Shown: piece after piece, positions 55,111 to 64,000 of the stretch
Position numbering within the stretch: the first letter of the stretch is position 1
Layout of the letters: each line of letters starts with the position of its first letter
Origin: Deltaproteobacteria bacterium
GTDB taxonomy: Bacteria; Myxococcota_A; Polyangia; Nannocystales; Nannocystaceae
Assembly: GCA_016709225.1 (NCBI GenBank)
Contig: JADJEE010000001.1
Coordinates: 2,046,001-2,110,000, forward strand
DNA: 64,000 nt
Direction: 5' to 3'
Notes under the pieces: model-generated
What the model saw: the letters and a program-made list of their open reading frames with translations, nothing else
What the model was told of the DNA's origin: nothing
The model's database searches: none
Made by a program: the position numbers and the translations under genes

Positions 55111-56052
55111 TCACCCTTCGAGCTCGCGCAGCCGCGCGCGGGCGATGTCGCTGGCGCGGGTGTCGGGGTACGCATCGACCAGGCCCACCAGCACGTCGCG
55201 CGCGTTGGCGTCGTCGCCGAGCTTGCCGTAGCACAGCCCGATCTTGAGCAGCGCGTCGGCGGCCTTGTTGCCACCACCGTAGCGCTCGACCACCGCGGTG
55301 AACGCCGCGAGCGCGTCGTCGAAGTGCCCTTGGTCGTAGGCCGCCTCGCCCTTCCAGTAGAGCGCATTGTCGGCGTAGTCGTGCTTGGCGTGGTCGCGCG
55401 CGAAGATGTCGAAGGCACGCTCGGCGCCACCGATCTCGCCGGCCTTGTACAGCGCCATCGCAGTCTCGTACTCGGTCAGCACCGCGTTGCCGGCGGCGTC
55501 GCGCGGAGGTCGGTCGGGACGCGTGGGCGCGTTGTCCTTGGTGAGCTGCACCAGCCGCGTGCCCACCAGGCGATAGCTCGCGCCCTTGTCGGGACCGACG
55601 CTGGCCTCGCCGGCGGTGAGCGGCTCGTGGTCCTCCCACGCATCGTCGTCGGGCGCACCAGAGTTGGGCAGGTTACCCAGCGTGCGCGTCGGGGCGCGCT
55701 TGCGCGGCGACGGTGCCTCGTCAGGGGGCGGCTCGGCCTCGGCGCGCGCGCGGGGCTGCAGCCGCACCACCGGCAGCGTTCGATCCTCGGGGCCGTAGCC
55801 ATCGGCGTCGTGCTCGAGCCGCACCACGCGATCCTCCAGCTCCGCGAGCCGTCGACGCATGGCGGTGTTGTCGCGCCGCAGCGCGTCGACCAGCTCGGCT
55901 TGGTCGTGGGCGGCGGCGGCGGTGCGGCTGGCGGCCGCGCCATGGGCACAGCCGGGCAGCGCGAGCGCCAGCGCCAGCCAACCCGCGATCGGCCCTGCAC
56001 TGCGGGGTCGCGGTCGCGCGCGGGCTCGATTCGCTGCTACGGGTTGCGCCAT
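55111..56052 (-). CDS. CpoB/YbgF-like periplasmic TPR lipoprotein
   Basis: A 313-residue lipoprotein with signal and lipobox (LALALALPGC). The N-terminal part (about 50-90) is a coiled coil (ELVDALRRDNTAMRRRLAELEDRVVRLEHD) like the trimerising region of CpoB/YbgF. A Pro/Arg/Asp-rich linker follows, and then TPR repeats from about 190 to the end (LTEYETAMALYKAGEIGGAE, YADNALYWKGEAAYDQGHFD, ADALLKIGLCYGKLGDDANA), characteristic of Tol-Pal-associated YbgF. No tol or pal gene is in the window. A TGCTAGCCT box lies 13 nt before its ATG. Probable role: envelope constriction or peptidoglycan assembly with the adjacent LysM protein; inferred. Confidence 0.88.
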   Translation of the reverse strand: MAQPVAANRARARPRPRSAGPIAGWLALALALPGCAHGAAASRTAAAAHDQAELVDALRRDNTAMRRRLAELEDRVVRLEHDADGYGPEDRTLPVVRLQPRARAEAEPPPDEAPSPRKRAPTRTLGNLPNSGAPDDDAWEDHEPLTAGEASVGPDKGASYRLVGTRLVQLTKDNAPTRPDRPPRDAAGNAVLTEYETAMALYKAGEIGGAERAFDIFARDHAKHDYADNALYWKGEAAYDQGHFDDALAAFTAVVERYGGGNKAADALLKIGLCYGKLGDDANARDVLVGLVDAYPDTRASDIARARLRELEG

Positions 56053-56065
56053 GCTCTGGTGGACC

Positions 56066-56074
56066 AGGCTAGCA
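56066..56074 (-). promoter_or_regulatory. Extended -10 box TGCTAGCCT before the CpoB-like gene
   Basis: A minus-strand match to the recurring element, 13 nt before the ATG at 56052. It probably drives the CpoB-like, LysM and perhaps DprA-like genes. Confidence 0.5.
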
Positions 56075-56250
56075 ACCCTGGTCCGAGCCCGCCAAAAACC
56101 CGACCGAAGCGGCCGGCCCCGAGGCCCGGCCGGGGCGAGGGAGCGCTGCGGCGGCGTGGGATCGAACGGCCGGATGCACCAGGAGGGCCCGGCTTCGCGC
56201 GCCCTCCTGACTCCCAACGCTGCCGAAATGATGCGAAGCTCGCAGGCGAC

Positions 56251-56616
56251 GTGAAGCTCGACAAGCACGTGTTCGCCCCCGCGTTTGCCCTCCTGTTCGG
56301 ACTCGTCGCGACGCCCGCCGCCGCCGACGAGGCTGGCGCCCAGGGTCGCATCGTCCGCTTCGCGCTCAACACCCAGGGCAGCGACGACGCCGGCTCGCTG
56401 GGATCGATCGGCGTGCGCAAGTCCGATGGCAAGATCGACGAGTACCGCTGGGGCGGCACCTCGTGCCCGGCCTCCAAGCTGACCGACAGCCAGGTGCTCG
56501 CGCTCGAGCACGCGTTCCACAACCGGCACCGCACGCTGGTGACGCCGCGGTTCAAGCCCGGCGACGTCAAAGAAATCCGCTGCCTGGTCGGCTTCGAGTT
56601 CAACGCCAGCTCCTGA
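56251..56616 (+). CDS. Small secreted protein of unknown function
   Basis: A 121-residue protein from a GTG. Residues 1-24 are a clear signal peptide (HVFAPAFALLFGLVATPAAA), cleaved before DEAG. The mature part is short and strand-rich (GRIVRFALNTQG, YRWGGTSCPASKLTDSQVLAL, EIRCLVGFEFN), with two Cys that could form a disulfide. No enzyme motif is seen. The 198-bp gap before it holds the start region of the divergent CpoB-like gene. Its stop lies 39 bp before the cobalamin riboswitch. Function unknown. Confidence 0.7.
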   Translation: MKLDKHVFAPAFALLFGLVATPAAADEAGAQGRIVRFALNTQGSDDAGSLGSIGVRKSDGKIDEYRWGGTSCPASKLTDSQVLALEHAFHNRHRTLVTPRFKPGDVKEIRCLVGFEFNASS

Positions 56617-56655
56617 ATCACGCTGCGCGACTGCGAGGCTTTGCACGGGCGACGC

Positions 56656-56855
56656 TCCGTGGCATCGTGCGCGCGCCGACGGTCCGTCGCGAAGGCGACG
56701 GGGCAAGAGGGAACGCGGTGAGACTCCGCGGCTGTCCCGCAGCGGTATGCAGGAACGAACGTCGCACCCGCACTGGGACCCCCGACGAGGGGCGACTGGG
56801 AAGCGCGATCAGTAGGTCACCCAAGAGCCTGCGAGCCCGAAGACCTGCCGTTGGA
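56656..56855 (+). promoter_or_regulatory. Cobalamin (B12) riboswitch
   Basis: The RNA shows the core signature of the cobalamin aptamer. A perfect 7-bp hairpin CCGTCGC-GAAG-GCGACGG lies at 56684-56701. It is followed by GAGGGAACGCGGTGAGACT and CCGCGGCTGTCCCGCAGCGGT (the B12 box region, 56707-56746), then CACTGGGACC and ACTGGGAAGCG with AGTAGG, and finally GAGCCTGCGAGCCCGAAGACCTGCC at the 3' end. P1 can close between TCC/GGCA at 56656-56664 and TGCC/GGA at 56846-56855. The aptamer faces the lipoprotein gene at 57017, 161 nt downstream. B12 binding should lower expression, as in this riboswitch class. Motifs were identified by eye. Confidence 0.92.
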
Positions 56856-56876
56856 CACGCCCTTCGCGAGGGCGTG
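56856..56876 (+). terminator. Hairpin directly after the cobalamin aptamer (expression platform candidate)
   Basis: CACGCCCT and AGGGCGTG form an 8-bp stem with a 5-nt TCGCG loop, beginning one base after the aptamer P1 strand. Its position suggests a regulated terminator. There is no T-tract behind it, however, so a translation-control or Rho-type mechanism is also possible. Confidence 0.45.
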
Positions 56877-57016
56877 ATCGAATCGTCCCCGGACCACGCG
56901 GATGGCCGGCGATTCCCGACGGACCCACCCGAGGTCTCGCCGGGGAGCAAGGGCCCCGTCGTGGGCCGGGGACACCCAACGTCGATGCGCGCGACATCGC
57001 TTCGGGAGTCCACCAC

Positions 57017-57551
57017 ATGATCCGTCCTGCAATCCTCTCGGTCCTGCACCGCGCCTGCGCGTCGGTGCCCCTGTTCATCCTCGTCCCCGCGTGCACCGGC
57101 GACGACGCCAGCGACACCTCCACCCACGGCGACGGCGGCTCGAGCGACGGCGGCTCGAGCGACGGCGGCTCGAGCGACGGCGGCTCGAGCGACGGCGGCT
57201 CGAGCGACGGCGGCTCGAGCGACGGCGGCTCGAGCGACGGCGGCGAGGCGCTGGCGATCGTCGGCGAGTGGGTCGACGACTTCGGCGGCGCCCACGAGAT
57301 CACGCAGACGCAGTGGGTGCAGACCTTCGGCGCCGACGTCTTCACCTACGCGATCGACAGCTTCGACAACACAGCGCACACCCTCGTCGCGCACAGCGAC
57401 GACGACGACACCTGGTCGCGCTTAGACTGGACCACGCTGCCCGACGAGCTGTGGTACTGCCAGGCCGCGTTCGGGCTCGACAGCGCCGAGGCGGCCGCCG
57501 CCGCGACGCCGGCCGATCCCGCCGACCCTGCCAACGCCGGCTGCGGCGGCT

Positions 57552-57580
<29 letters not shown>
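57017..57580 (+). CDS. Riboswitch-controlled lipoprotein of unknown function with DGGSS repeats
   Basis: A 187-residue protein with ribosome-binding GGGAG before the ATG. Residues 1-26 are a signal ending in VPAC, a plausible lipidated Cys. A linker of seven perfect DGGSS repeats follows (about 38-72). The mature domain (about 75-187) has GEWVDDFGGAHEITQTQWVQ, then a segment rich in Asp/Trp/Tyr (DDDDTWSRLDW, ELWYCQAAFG) and ends in CGGFSW. Two Cys may form a disulfide. I cannot name the family. It is the only gene directly behind the cobalamin riboswitch, so it is expected to respond to B12 shortage; a role in cobalamin or cobalt acquisition, such as surface binding, is inference. Its last 29 bp overlap the convergent membrane-protein gene. 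Confidence 0.82.
57131..57235 (+). repeat. Seven perfect 15-bp tandem repeats (GACGGCGGCTCGAGC)
   Basis: Seven identical consecutive units code for (DGGSS)7, followed by a partial eighth unit. Because the copies are identical and a multiple of 3 bp, length changes by slippage would alter only the linker length and keep the frame. Confidence 0.95.
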
Positions 57581-58135
<555 letters not shown>

Positions 58136-58145
<10 letters not shown>

Positions 58146-59079
58146 ATGTAGTTCGGTACGACGCTCGTGCAGACGCTGCCGCGCGGGCACGCGTCGGACA
58201 ACGGCATGCAAGGGATCGCGCAGTGCGAGGCCACGCACTGCGCCTCGTCCTCGCAGTCCTCGCCCATCTCGCAGTCGAGCAGGCAGCGCCCGACGTCCGT
58301 GAACGGCGAGGCCACGCAGCTGCGTCCGCGCGCGCAGGTCTCCCCGTTCACGCACGTGCACCCCAGCGAGGAGCACGGTGCGCACGCGCTGGTGTCGAGC
58401 ACGCACGCGCGGCAGGTCGCCACGCCGCTCTCGAAGCCGAGCGCATGGCAGTCGAGCACGCCCGGATCGGCGGCACTGACATCGCACGCCTCACCGAGAT
58501 CGAGCACCCCGTTGCCGCATCGCAAGCTGCACGCGGCGTCGCAGGCATCGCCGCCGTCGCAGGCCTCGTCGGGTCCGACCCAGCCGTCGTCGTACACGTT
58601 GGGCTGACACGTGGGCGTGCAGTTGCCGAAGCCATCGAAGCCTGGATCGCAGGCCTCGCCGGGATCGAGGCTGCCGTCGCCGCACACGCCCCCGCGGCGC
58701 CGCTGCTCGACGACGACGAGCCGCCATCGCTGGTGCTCTCGCTGGTGCCGAGCGTTGCCAGGCTCGACGCGACCGACGACGAGCCCTCGCCGAGCTCGAC
58801 GTGGGTCGAACCGCCGGCGTCGACGCAGGTGCCCGCGAGCGCGGCCGGTGCATGCTCGCCGTAGCGCTGTCCGCTGCCGCAGGTGGCGTCGTCGAAGCTG
58901 CACCATCCGTCGGGCTGACAGGTCCCGACCGCGCCACCGTCGACGCACGCGTCCGCGCCTTCACAGGCGAAGGTGCCGACGCGACAGCCCGCCTGCAGCG
59001 CGAGCAGCAGCGGTAGCAGCACGCGCGACGGCACGTCGACTGGGGTCCGCCGCGGCGGCACTGTCATCGGGCGTGGCAT
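58136..59079 (-). pseudogene. Cys-rich lipoprotein with myxobacterial-type repeats, frameshifted
   Basis: The 5' part, from the ATG at 59079 (or 59067), encodes an export signal (VLLPLLLALQAGC), a Cys-rich stretch (FACEGADACVDGG, CQPDGWCSFDDATCGSG) and a Ser/Gly linker (TSDGGSSSSSSGAAG). After 58689-58693, a run of five C (G on the coding strand), the frame becomes Ala-rich nonsense. The neighbouring frame continues exactly in register with Cys-rich repeats (VCGDGSLDPGEACD, LRCGNGVLDLGEACD, CARGRSCVASPF) and stops at 58136. The repeats match the CGDGxxxxGExCD type common in surface proteins of myxobacteria. One missing G would restore the whole protein, so the break may be an assembly error or a real inactivation. 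Confidence 0.8.
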
Positions 59080-59107
59080 CGCAGAGCACGGGCGGGAGCG
59101 AGCGGCA

Positions 59108-59116
59108 ACGCTAACA
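59108..59116 (-). promoter_or_regulatory. Extended -10 box TGTTAGCGT before the Cys-rich lipoprotein gene
   Basis: A minus-strand match to TGnTAnnnT, 28 nt before the ATG at 59079. Confidence 0.35.
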
Positions 59117-59267
59117 GCCCGCGGCGAAACCCCGCAACGCGTGCCGGTCCTGGCCCGCCAGTCGCGCGATGCGGGGTCCCACGCGCGCGGGCGCGCCCGT
59201 CCGGTCGCGACGCCGGCGGGCACGTGATCGGACTCGCGAGCGCGCCGGCAGCGTCGCACGCTGCGCC

Positions 59268-59283
59268 CTCGGGGAGCCCCGAG
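59268..59283. other. Perfect inverted repeat upstream of mdh
   Basis: CTCGGGG-AG-CCCCGAG is a perfect 7-bp palindrome arm pair with a 2-nt spacer. It lies 14 bp before the TGCTATACG box of the mdh promoter, so an operator is possible. Confidence 0.35.
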
Positions 59284-59296
59284 AGCGCCGCCTTCG

Positions 59297-59305
59297 TGCT
59301 ATACG
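59297..59305 (+). promoter_or_regulatory. Extended -10 box TGCTATACG before mdh
   Basis: It contains TGnTA and TATA but ends in G, a partial match to the recurring element. It ends 38 nt before the ATG at 59344 and probably drives mdh-sucC-sucD. Confidence 0.4.
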
Positions 59306-59343
59306 GGCGCCCGCGACCGTCGTCGCGAAGAGCCCAAGACACC

Positions 59344-60300
59344 ATGCCACGCCGCAACAAGATCACGATCGTCGGAGCTGGAAACGTCGGAGCCACCGCC
59401 GCCCACTGGGCAGTGCAGAAGCACCTCGGTGACGTGGTGCTGGTCGACATCAAGGAAGGTCTGCCGCAGGGCAAGGCGCTCGATCTGTCGGAGGCCTCGC
59501 CGGTGTTCGACTTCGACTGCGACGTCATCGGCGTCAACGACTACGACAAGACCGCCGGCTCCGACGTGGTCGTGATCACCGCCGGCGTGCCGCGCAAGAA
59601 GGACCCCGTCACGGGCAAGTTCACCAGCCGCGACGAGCTGGTCGAGATCAACCGCCAGATCGTCGGCGAGGTCACCCGCCAGATCGCCCAGCGCTCGCCC
59701 GAGGCCGTGCTCATCTGCGTGAGCAACCCACTCGACGCGATGTGCCACGTGATGCTGGCCGAGTCGGGCTTCCCGTCGCAGCGCGTGATCGGCATGGCCG
59801 GCGTGCTCGACACCGCCCGCTACAAGTACTTCATCGCGCAGGCGCTCGGCGTCTCGGTCGAGGACATCCACGGCATGGTGCTCGGCGGCCACGGCGACAC
59901 CATGGTGCCGCTGCCGACCCACACCTCGGTCGGCGGCATCCCGCTCACCGAGCTGCTGCCGCAGGACACCATCGACGCCATCATCGCGCGCACCCGCAAC
60001 GGCGGCGGCGAGATCGTCGGCCTGCTGGGCTACTCGGGCTACTACGCGCCCGCGGCCGCCAGCATCGCGATGGTCGAGTCGATCGTCCGCGACAAGAAGC
60101 GCGTGCTGCCCTGTGCCGCCTACCTCGACGGGCAGTACGGCTACAAGGACCTCTACATCGGCGTGCCCTGCGTGCTCGGCAGCAAGGGTGTCGAGAAGGT
60201 CATCGAGATGAAGCTCGGCGCCAAGGAGAAGGAGATGCTCGAGGTCTCCGCCAAGGCGGTGCGCGAGGTCGTCGCGATCCTCCCCTACGGAAAGAAGTGA
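59344..60300 (+). CDS. mdh: Malate dehydrogenase (LDH-like type)
   Basis: A 318-residue NAD-dependent malate dehydrogenase of the lactate-dehydrogenase-like group. The dinucleotide fold starts with KITIVGAGNVGATAAHWA at residues 6-23, and VLVDIKEGLPQGKALDL carries the Asp that binds NAD ribose. VVVITAGVPRKKD holds the mobile loop with two Arg/Lys contacts. VSNPLDAMCHVM and GMAGVLDTAR follow, with the catalytic His in LGGHGDTMVPL. Length is standard. The gene is 4 bp from sucC and in the same direction, so mdh and succinyl-CoA synthetase form a TCA operon. Confidence 0.95.
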   Translation: MPRRNKITIVGAGNVGATAAHWAVQKHLGDVVLVDIKEGLPQGKALDLSEASPVFDFDCDVIGVNDYDKTAGSDVVVITAGVPRKKDPVTGKFTSRDELVEINRQIVGEVTRQIAQRSPEAVLICVSNPLDAMCHVMLAESGFPSQRVIGMAGVLDTARYKYFIAQALGVSVEDIHGMVLGGHGDTMVPLPTHTSVGGIPLTELLPQDTIDAIIARTRNGGGEIVGLLGYSGYYAPAAASIAMVESIVRDKKRVLPCAAYLDGQYGYKDLYIGVPCVLGSKGVEKVIEMKLGAKEKEMLEVSAKAVREVVAILPYGKK

Positions 60301-60304
60301 GATC

Positions 60305-62403
<2,099 letters not shown>

Positions 62404-62455
62404 GCTCGCGCGCGTCGATGCGTGCGGCCGCAGTGTGCCGCGCGCACCTGCCCCG

Positions 62456-62488
62456 GCGGCGGTTGCCCACAACGTGGGTGGCCGCCGC
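62456..62488 (+). terminator. Strong hairpin terminator after sucD
   Basis: A 15-bp stem from GCGGCGGTTGCCCAC and GTGGGTGGCCGCCGC around an AAC loop, with three internal G-T pairs, lies 53 bp after the sucD stop. It is followed by TGTCGTTTGG, a weak T-rich tail. It is the most stable hairpin noticed in the window. Confidence 0.65.
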
Positions 62489-62533
62489 TGTCGTTTGGGG
62501 CTGTCCCGAGCGAGGGTGACCAGCCCCGGCCGC

Positions 62534-62563
62534 CCTCGGCCGCACGTGATCGTTCGGCCGAGG
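62534..62563. other. 9-bp inverted repeat upstream of the signalling-like gene
   Basis: CCTCGGCCG and CGGCCGAGG are perfect 9-bp arms separated by 12 nt, in the 5' region of the next gene. It may be an operator or a leader hairpin. Confidence 0.35.
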
Positions 62564-62638
62564 CGAGTGAGTCGGACAACGGTTTGGTAGCTCACCGAAG
62601 CTTGGCACGTGTGGTGCTTGGATGATGTGGTGGGATCC

Positions 62639-63721
62639 GTGTCCGCGCCGTCCAGCTCGTTCGTCTTGTTGTGCGCCGAGGAGGACGACCTCGAGCTGGT
62701 CCGTTGGGTCGACGTGGCGCGCAGCCGCGGGCTGTCGCCCGAGGTGGTGACGGGCGTCGAGCGCGACGACGAACCGCTGGTCGAGGCCCTCGGTGATGCG
62801 AGTCGCGGCCTCTTCGTGGTGCTGCGCAGCGAGAACCTCGAGGGGGAGCGACTGCGGGAGATCAAGCAGCTGTTCGCACGCCATCGCAAGCCGCATCAGC
62901 GACTGACTGCCCTGCGACTCGAGCGATCGGCCGACGCCGCGATCGCCCAGATCGCGATCGAGCTGCGCGGCCCCTCGCGTCCGCGCTCGGAGACCTCGAT
63001 GGTGATGCGCCTCGACGAGGCGATCGAGACCGGACCGCACCGCGTGATCGTGGCGGCACCGATGCCGCCGCCGACGCCCACCGTCGAGGTCGCGCTCGAC
63101 CTGGCGCAGCACGTCGCGCAGCACGAGGTCACCGAGCGCATGATGCCGGGCGATCACACCGAGCCGCTGGCGATCGGCCGCCCGCTGCCCGCGAGCCCGC
63201 GACGCTCGTCGGGTGCGGGCCTGGCCGCGACGGTCGTGGTCGCGCTCGCCATCGGTGGCGGCGCGCTGTGGCTGACGCTGCGCCCCGATGCCGAGGCCGC
63301 CGCGACCCGCAGCCACGGTGGTCGCGTGAGCGAGGTGCGTGCCGCCGAGAGCGGCGACACGCCCGAGCTCGGCCAACCGGTCGTGCGCGAAGCTCCTGTG
63401 CGCATCGAGGCGGTGCCGCCCGGCGACGACCCGACGCCAGGCGAGCGCCCCCGCAGCGTGCCGCGATCGCGACGCACTGCGGAGCCATCGTCGAACCCCG
63501 CAGCTGGGCCGGCCGAGCCCGTGGGCGCCACCCCCACGGCCGAGGCCGCCGGCGCGTCCGCGGAGCCCGCCCGCGCACGGCCCGACCCGGAGCCGGCGTC
63601 GTCGCAGGGTCCGGCGGCGCCGCGCTCGAAGCTGCCGAGTGCGGCACCGGCCGCACCCGAGGTGGTCGCGCGCAGCGAGCCCGCCGCCGAGATCCCCAGC
63701 GAGCCGGCACCGCTCGAGTAG
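62639..63721 (+). CDS. Membrane protein with N-terminal TIR/receiver-like fold and Pro/Ala-rich tail
   Basis: A 360-residue protein from the GTG at 62639 (the GTG at 62609 and others nearby are possible; GGTGGGAT precedes 62639). Residues 8-115 read as an alpha/beta domain of TIR- or receiver-like pattern (FVLLCAEEDDLELVRWVDVA, GLFVVLRSENLEGERLREI, then RLTALRLERS). A single membrane segment lies at about 197-216 (AATVVVALAIGGGALWLTL). The last 140 residues are Pro/Ala/Glu-rich, low-complexity and probably exposed on the far side. No catalytic Glu of NAD-cleaving TIR domains is evident. I do not recognise a family. A strong terminator and an inverted repeat lie upstream, so it is its own unit. 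Function unknown. Confidence 0.7.
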   Translation: MSAPSSSFVLLCAEEDDLELVRWVDVARSRGLSPEVVTGVERDDEPLVEALGDASRGLFVVLRSENLEGERLREIKQLFARHRKPHQRLTALRLERSADAAIAQIAIELRGPSRPRSETSMVMRLDEAIETGPHRVIVAAPMPPPTPTVEVALDLAQHVAQHEVTERMMPGDHTEPLAIGRPLPASPRRSSGAGLAATVVVALAIGGGALWLTLRPDAEAAATRSHGGRVSEVRAAESGDTPELGQPVVREAPVRIEAVPPGDDPTPGERPRSVPRSRRTAEPSSNPAAGPAEPVGATPTAEAAGASAEPARARPDPEPASSQGPAAPRSKLPSAAPAAPEVVARSEPAAEIPSEPAPLE

Positions 63722-63778
63722 CGGCCGGTCGTGCCGGCCCGCGGCGGTCGCTTCGCGACGCGAAGTTCCACCGCGGCC

Positions 63779-63787
63779 TGCTAGCCT
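63779..63787 (+). promoter_or_regulatory. Extended -10 box TGCTAGCCT before the adenosyltransferase gene
   Basis: Identical to the box before the CpoB-like gene. It ends 10 nt before the ATG at 63798, so the transcript would be nearly leaderless. Confidence 0.5.
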
Positions 63788-63797
63788 CCGCCGGGCG

Positions 63798-64000
63798 ATG
63801 GTCTACATCTCGAAGGTCTACACACGCAGCGGTGACGACGGCGGCACCATGCTCGCCAGCGGCGAGCGCATCGGGAAGGACCACCTGCGCATCCGCAGCT
63901 ACGGCGACATCGACGAGCTCAACGCCCAGATCGGCGTGCTGCGCATCGAGCTGCAGCGCGCCGACGAAGCGAAGGATGCCGGCTTCGTCGCGACCGCCGA
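63798..64000 (+). CDS. PduO-type cob(I)alamin adenosyltransferase (partial)
   Basis: Only the first 67 residues are present; the gene continues past the right edge. The N-terminus matches PduO-type ATP:cob(I)alamin adenosyltransferases (VYISKVYTRSGDDGGT, then RIGKDHLRIRSYGDIDELNAQIG). These enzymes make adenosylcobalamin, the cofactor of methylmalonyl-CoA mutase and others. The ATP-binding loop usually reads TGDxGxT; here it is SGDDGGT, with Ser for Thr at the first position and Gly for the residue before the last Thr. This is close enough to be functional. With the cobalamin riboswitch 7 kb upstream it adds a B12 theme to this end of the window, although the two are not in one operon. Confidence 0.9.
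   Translation, partial: MVYISKVYTRSGDDGGTMLASGERIGKDHLRIRSYGDIDELNAQIGVLRIELQRADEAKDAGFVATA

Noticed and set aside
57131..57235. Direct repeats resembling a CRISPR array
   Set aside because: The copies are contiguous without spacers and code for DGGSS in frame, so this is a coding minisatellite.
56809..57345. A minus-strand frame with (PPSLE) repeats
   Set aside because: It is only the reverse-strand reading of the DGGSS repeat region and would run through the riboswitch.

Overview
This window is very GC-rich, densely packed chromosomal DNA. Its gene content (type VI secretion, many two-component and ECF regulators, giant tetratricopeptide proteins, cysteine-rich lipoproteins) and the Gly/Ser/Asp linkers that follow several export signals point to a myxobacterium of the Nannocystis type (Myxococcota, Nannocystineae-like). 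That placement is inferred from gene content and style; there is no rRNA or marker alignment behind it. No tRNA, rRNA, insertion sequence, phage or CRISPR array was found.

Layout. 1-20.5 kb: a type VI secretion (T6SS) locus. A divergent, truncated FHA-domain protein carries a CpaF-like secretion-ATPase fold without a P-loop. Facing it is a co-directional block: an unrecognised protein in the position where Hcp is missing, then tssE-tssF-tssG-tssK-tssL-tssM-tagF, tssB-tssC-tssA, vgrG and an unknown VgrG-linked protein. ClpV, TssJ, PAAR and a textbook Hcp are not seen. 20.4-28.3 kb: a divergent ECF sigma gene, a double-VWA membrane protein, an exported ferritin-like protein, an unknown protein, an esterase lipoprotein and an M48 protease. 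28.4-36 kb: a minus-strand operon for a metal-type RND efflux pump, ordered outer-membrane channel, adaptor, pump, response regulator, histidine kinase. The channel gene has a one-base frameshift.

36-41 kb: CoA-binding and DUF434 proteins, a REC-PAS-PAS-kinase-REC hybrid kinase and a second ECF sigma factor. 40.6-45 kb: a divergent Ku/LigD end-joining pair and a small hydrolase. 45-52.8 kb: one gene for a 2587-residue helical-repeat protein. 52.8-56 kb: a DprA-like protein, a LysM protein and a CpoB-like lipoprotein. 56.2-59.1 kb: a small secreted protein, a clear cobalamin riboswitch that leads into a lipoprotein gene of unknown function with a 7 x 15-bp repeat, a membrane protein and a frameshifted Cys-rich lipoprotein. 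59.3-62.4 kb: the TCA genes mdh-sucC-sucD, closed by a strong hairpin. 62.6-64 kb: a signalling-like membrane protein and the start of a PduO-type cobalamin adenosyltransferase.

The most interesting points are the cobalamin riboswitch in front of an unknown lipoprotein, the FHA/pseudo-ATPase protein at the T6SS locus, the Hcp-position protein, and a recurring TGnTAnnCT extended -10 box that lies 1-62 nt before many start codons and suggests leaderless or nearly leaderless transcripts. Two genes each appear to have lost a single base. Whether these are real mutations or assembly errors cannot be decided from the sequence alone.
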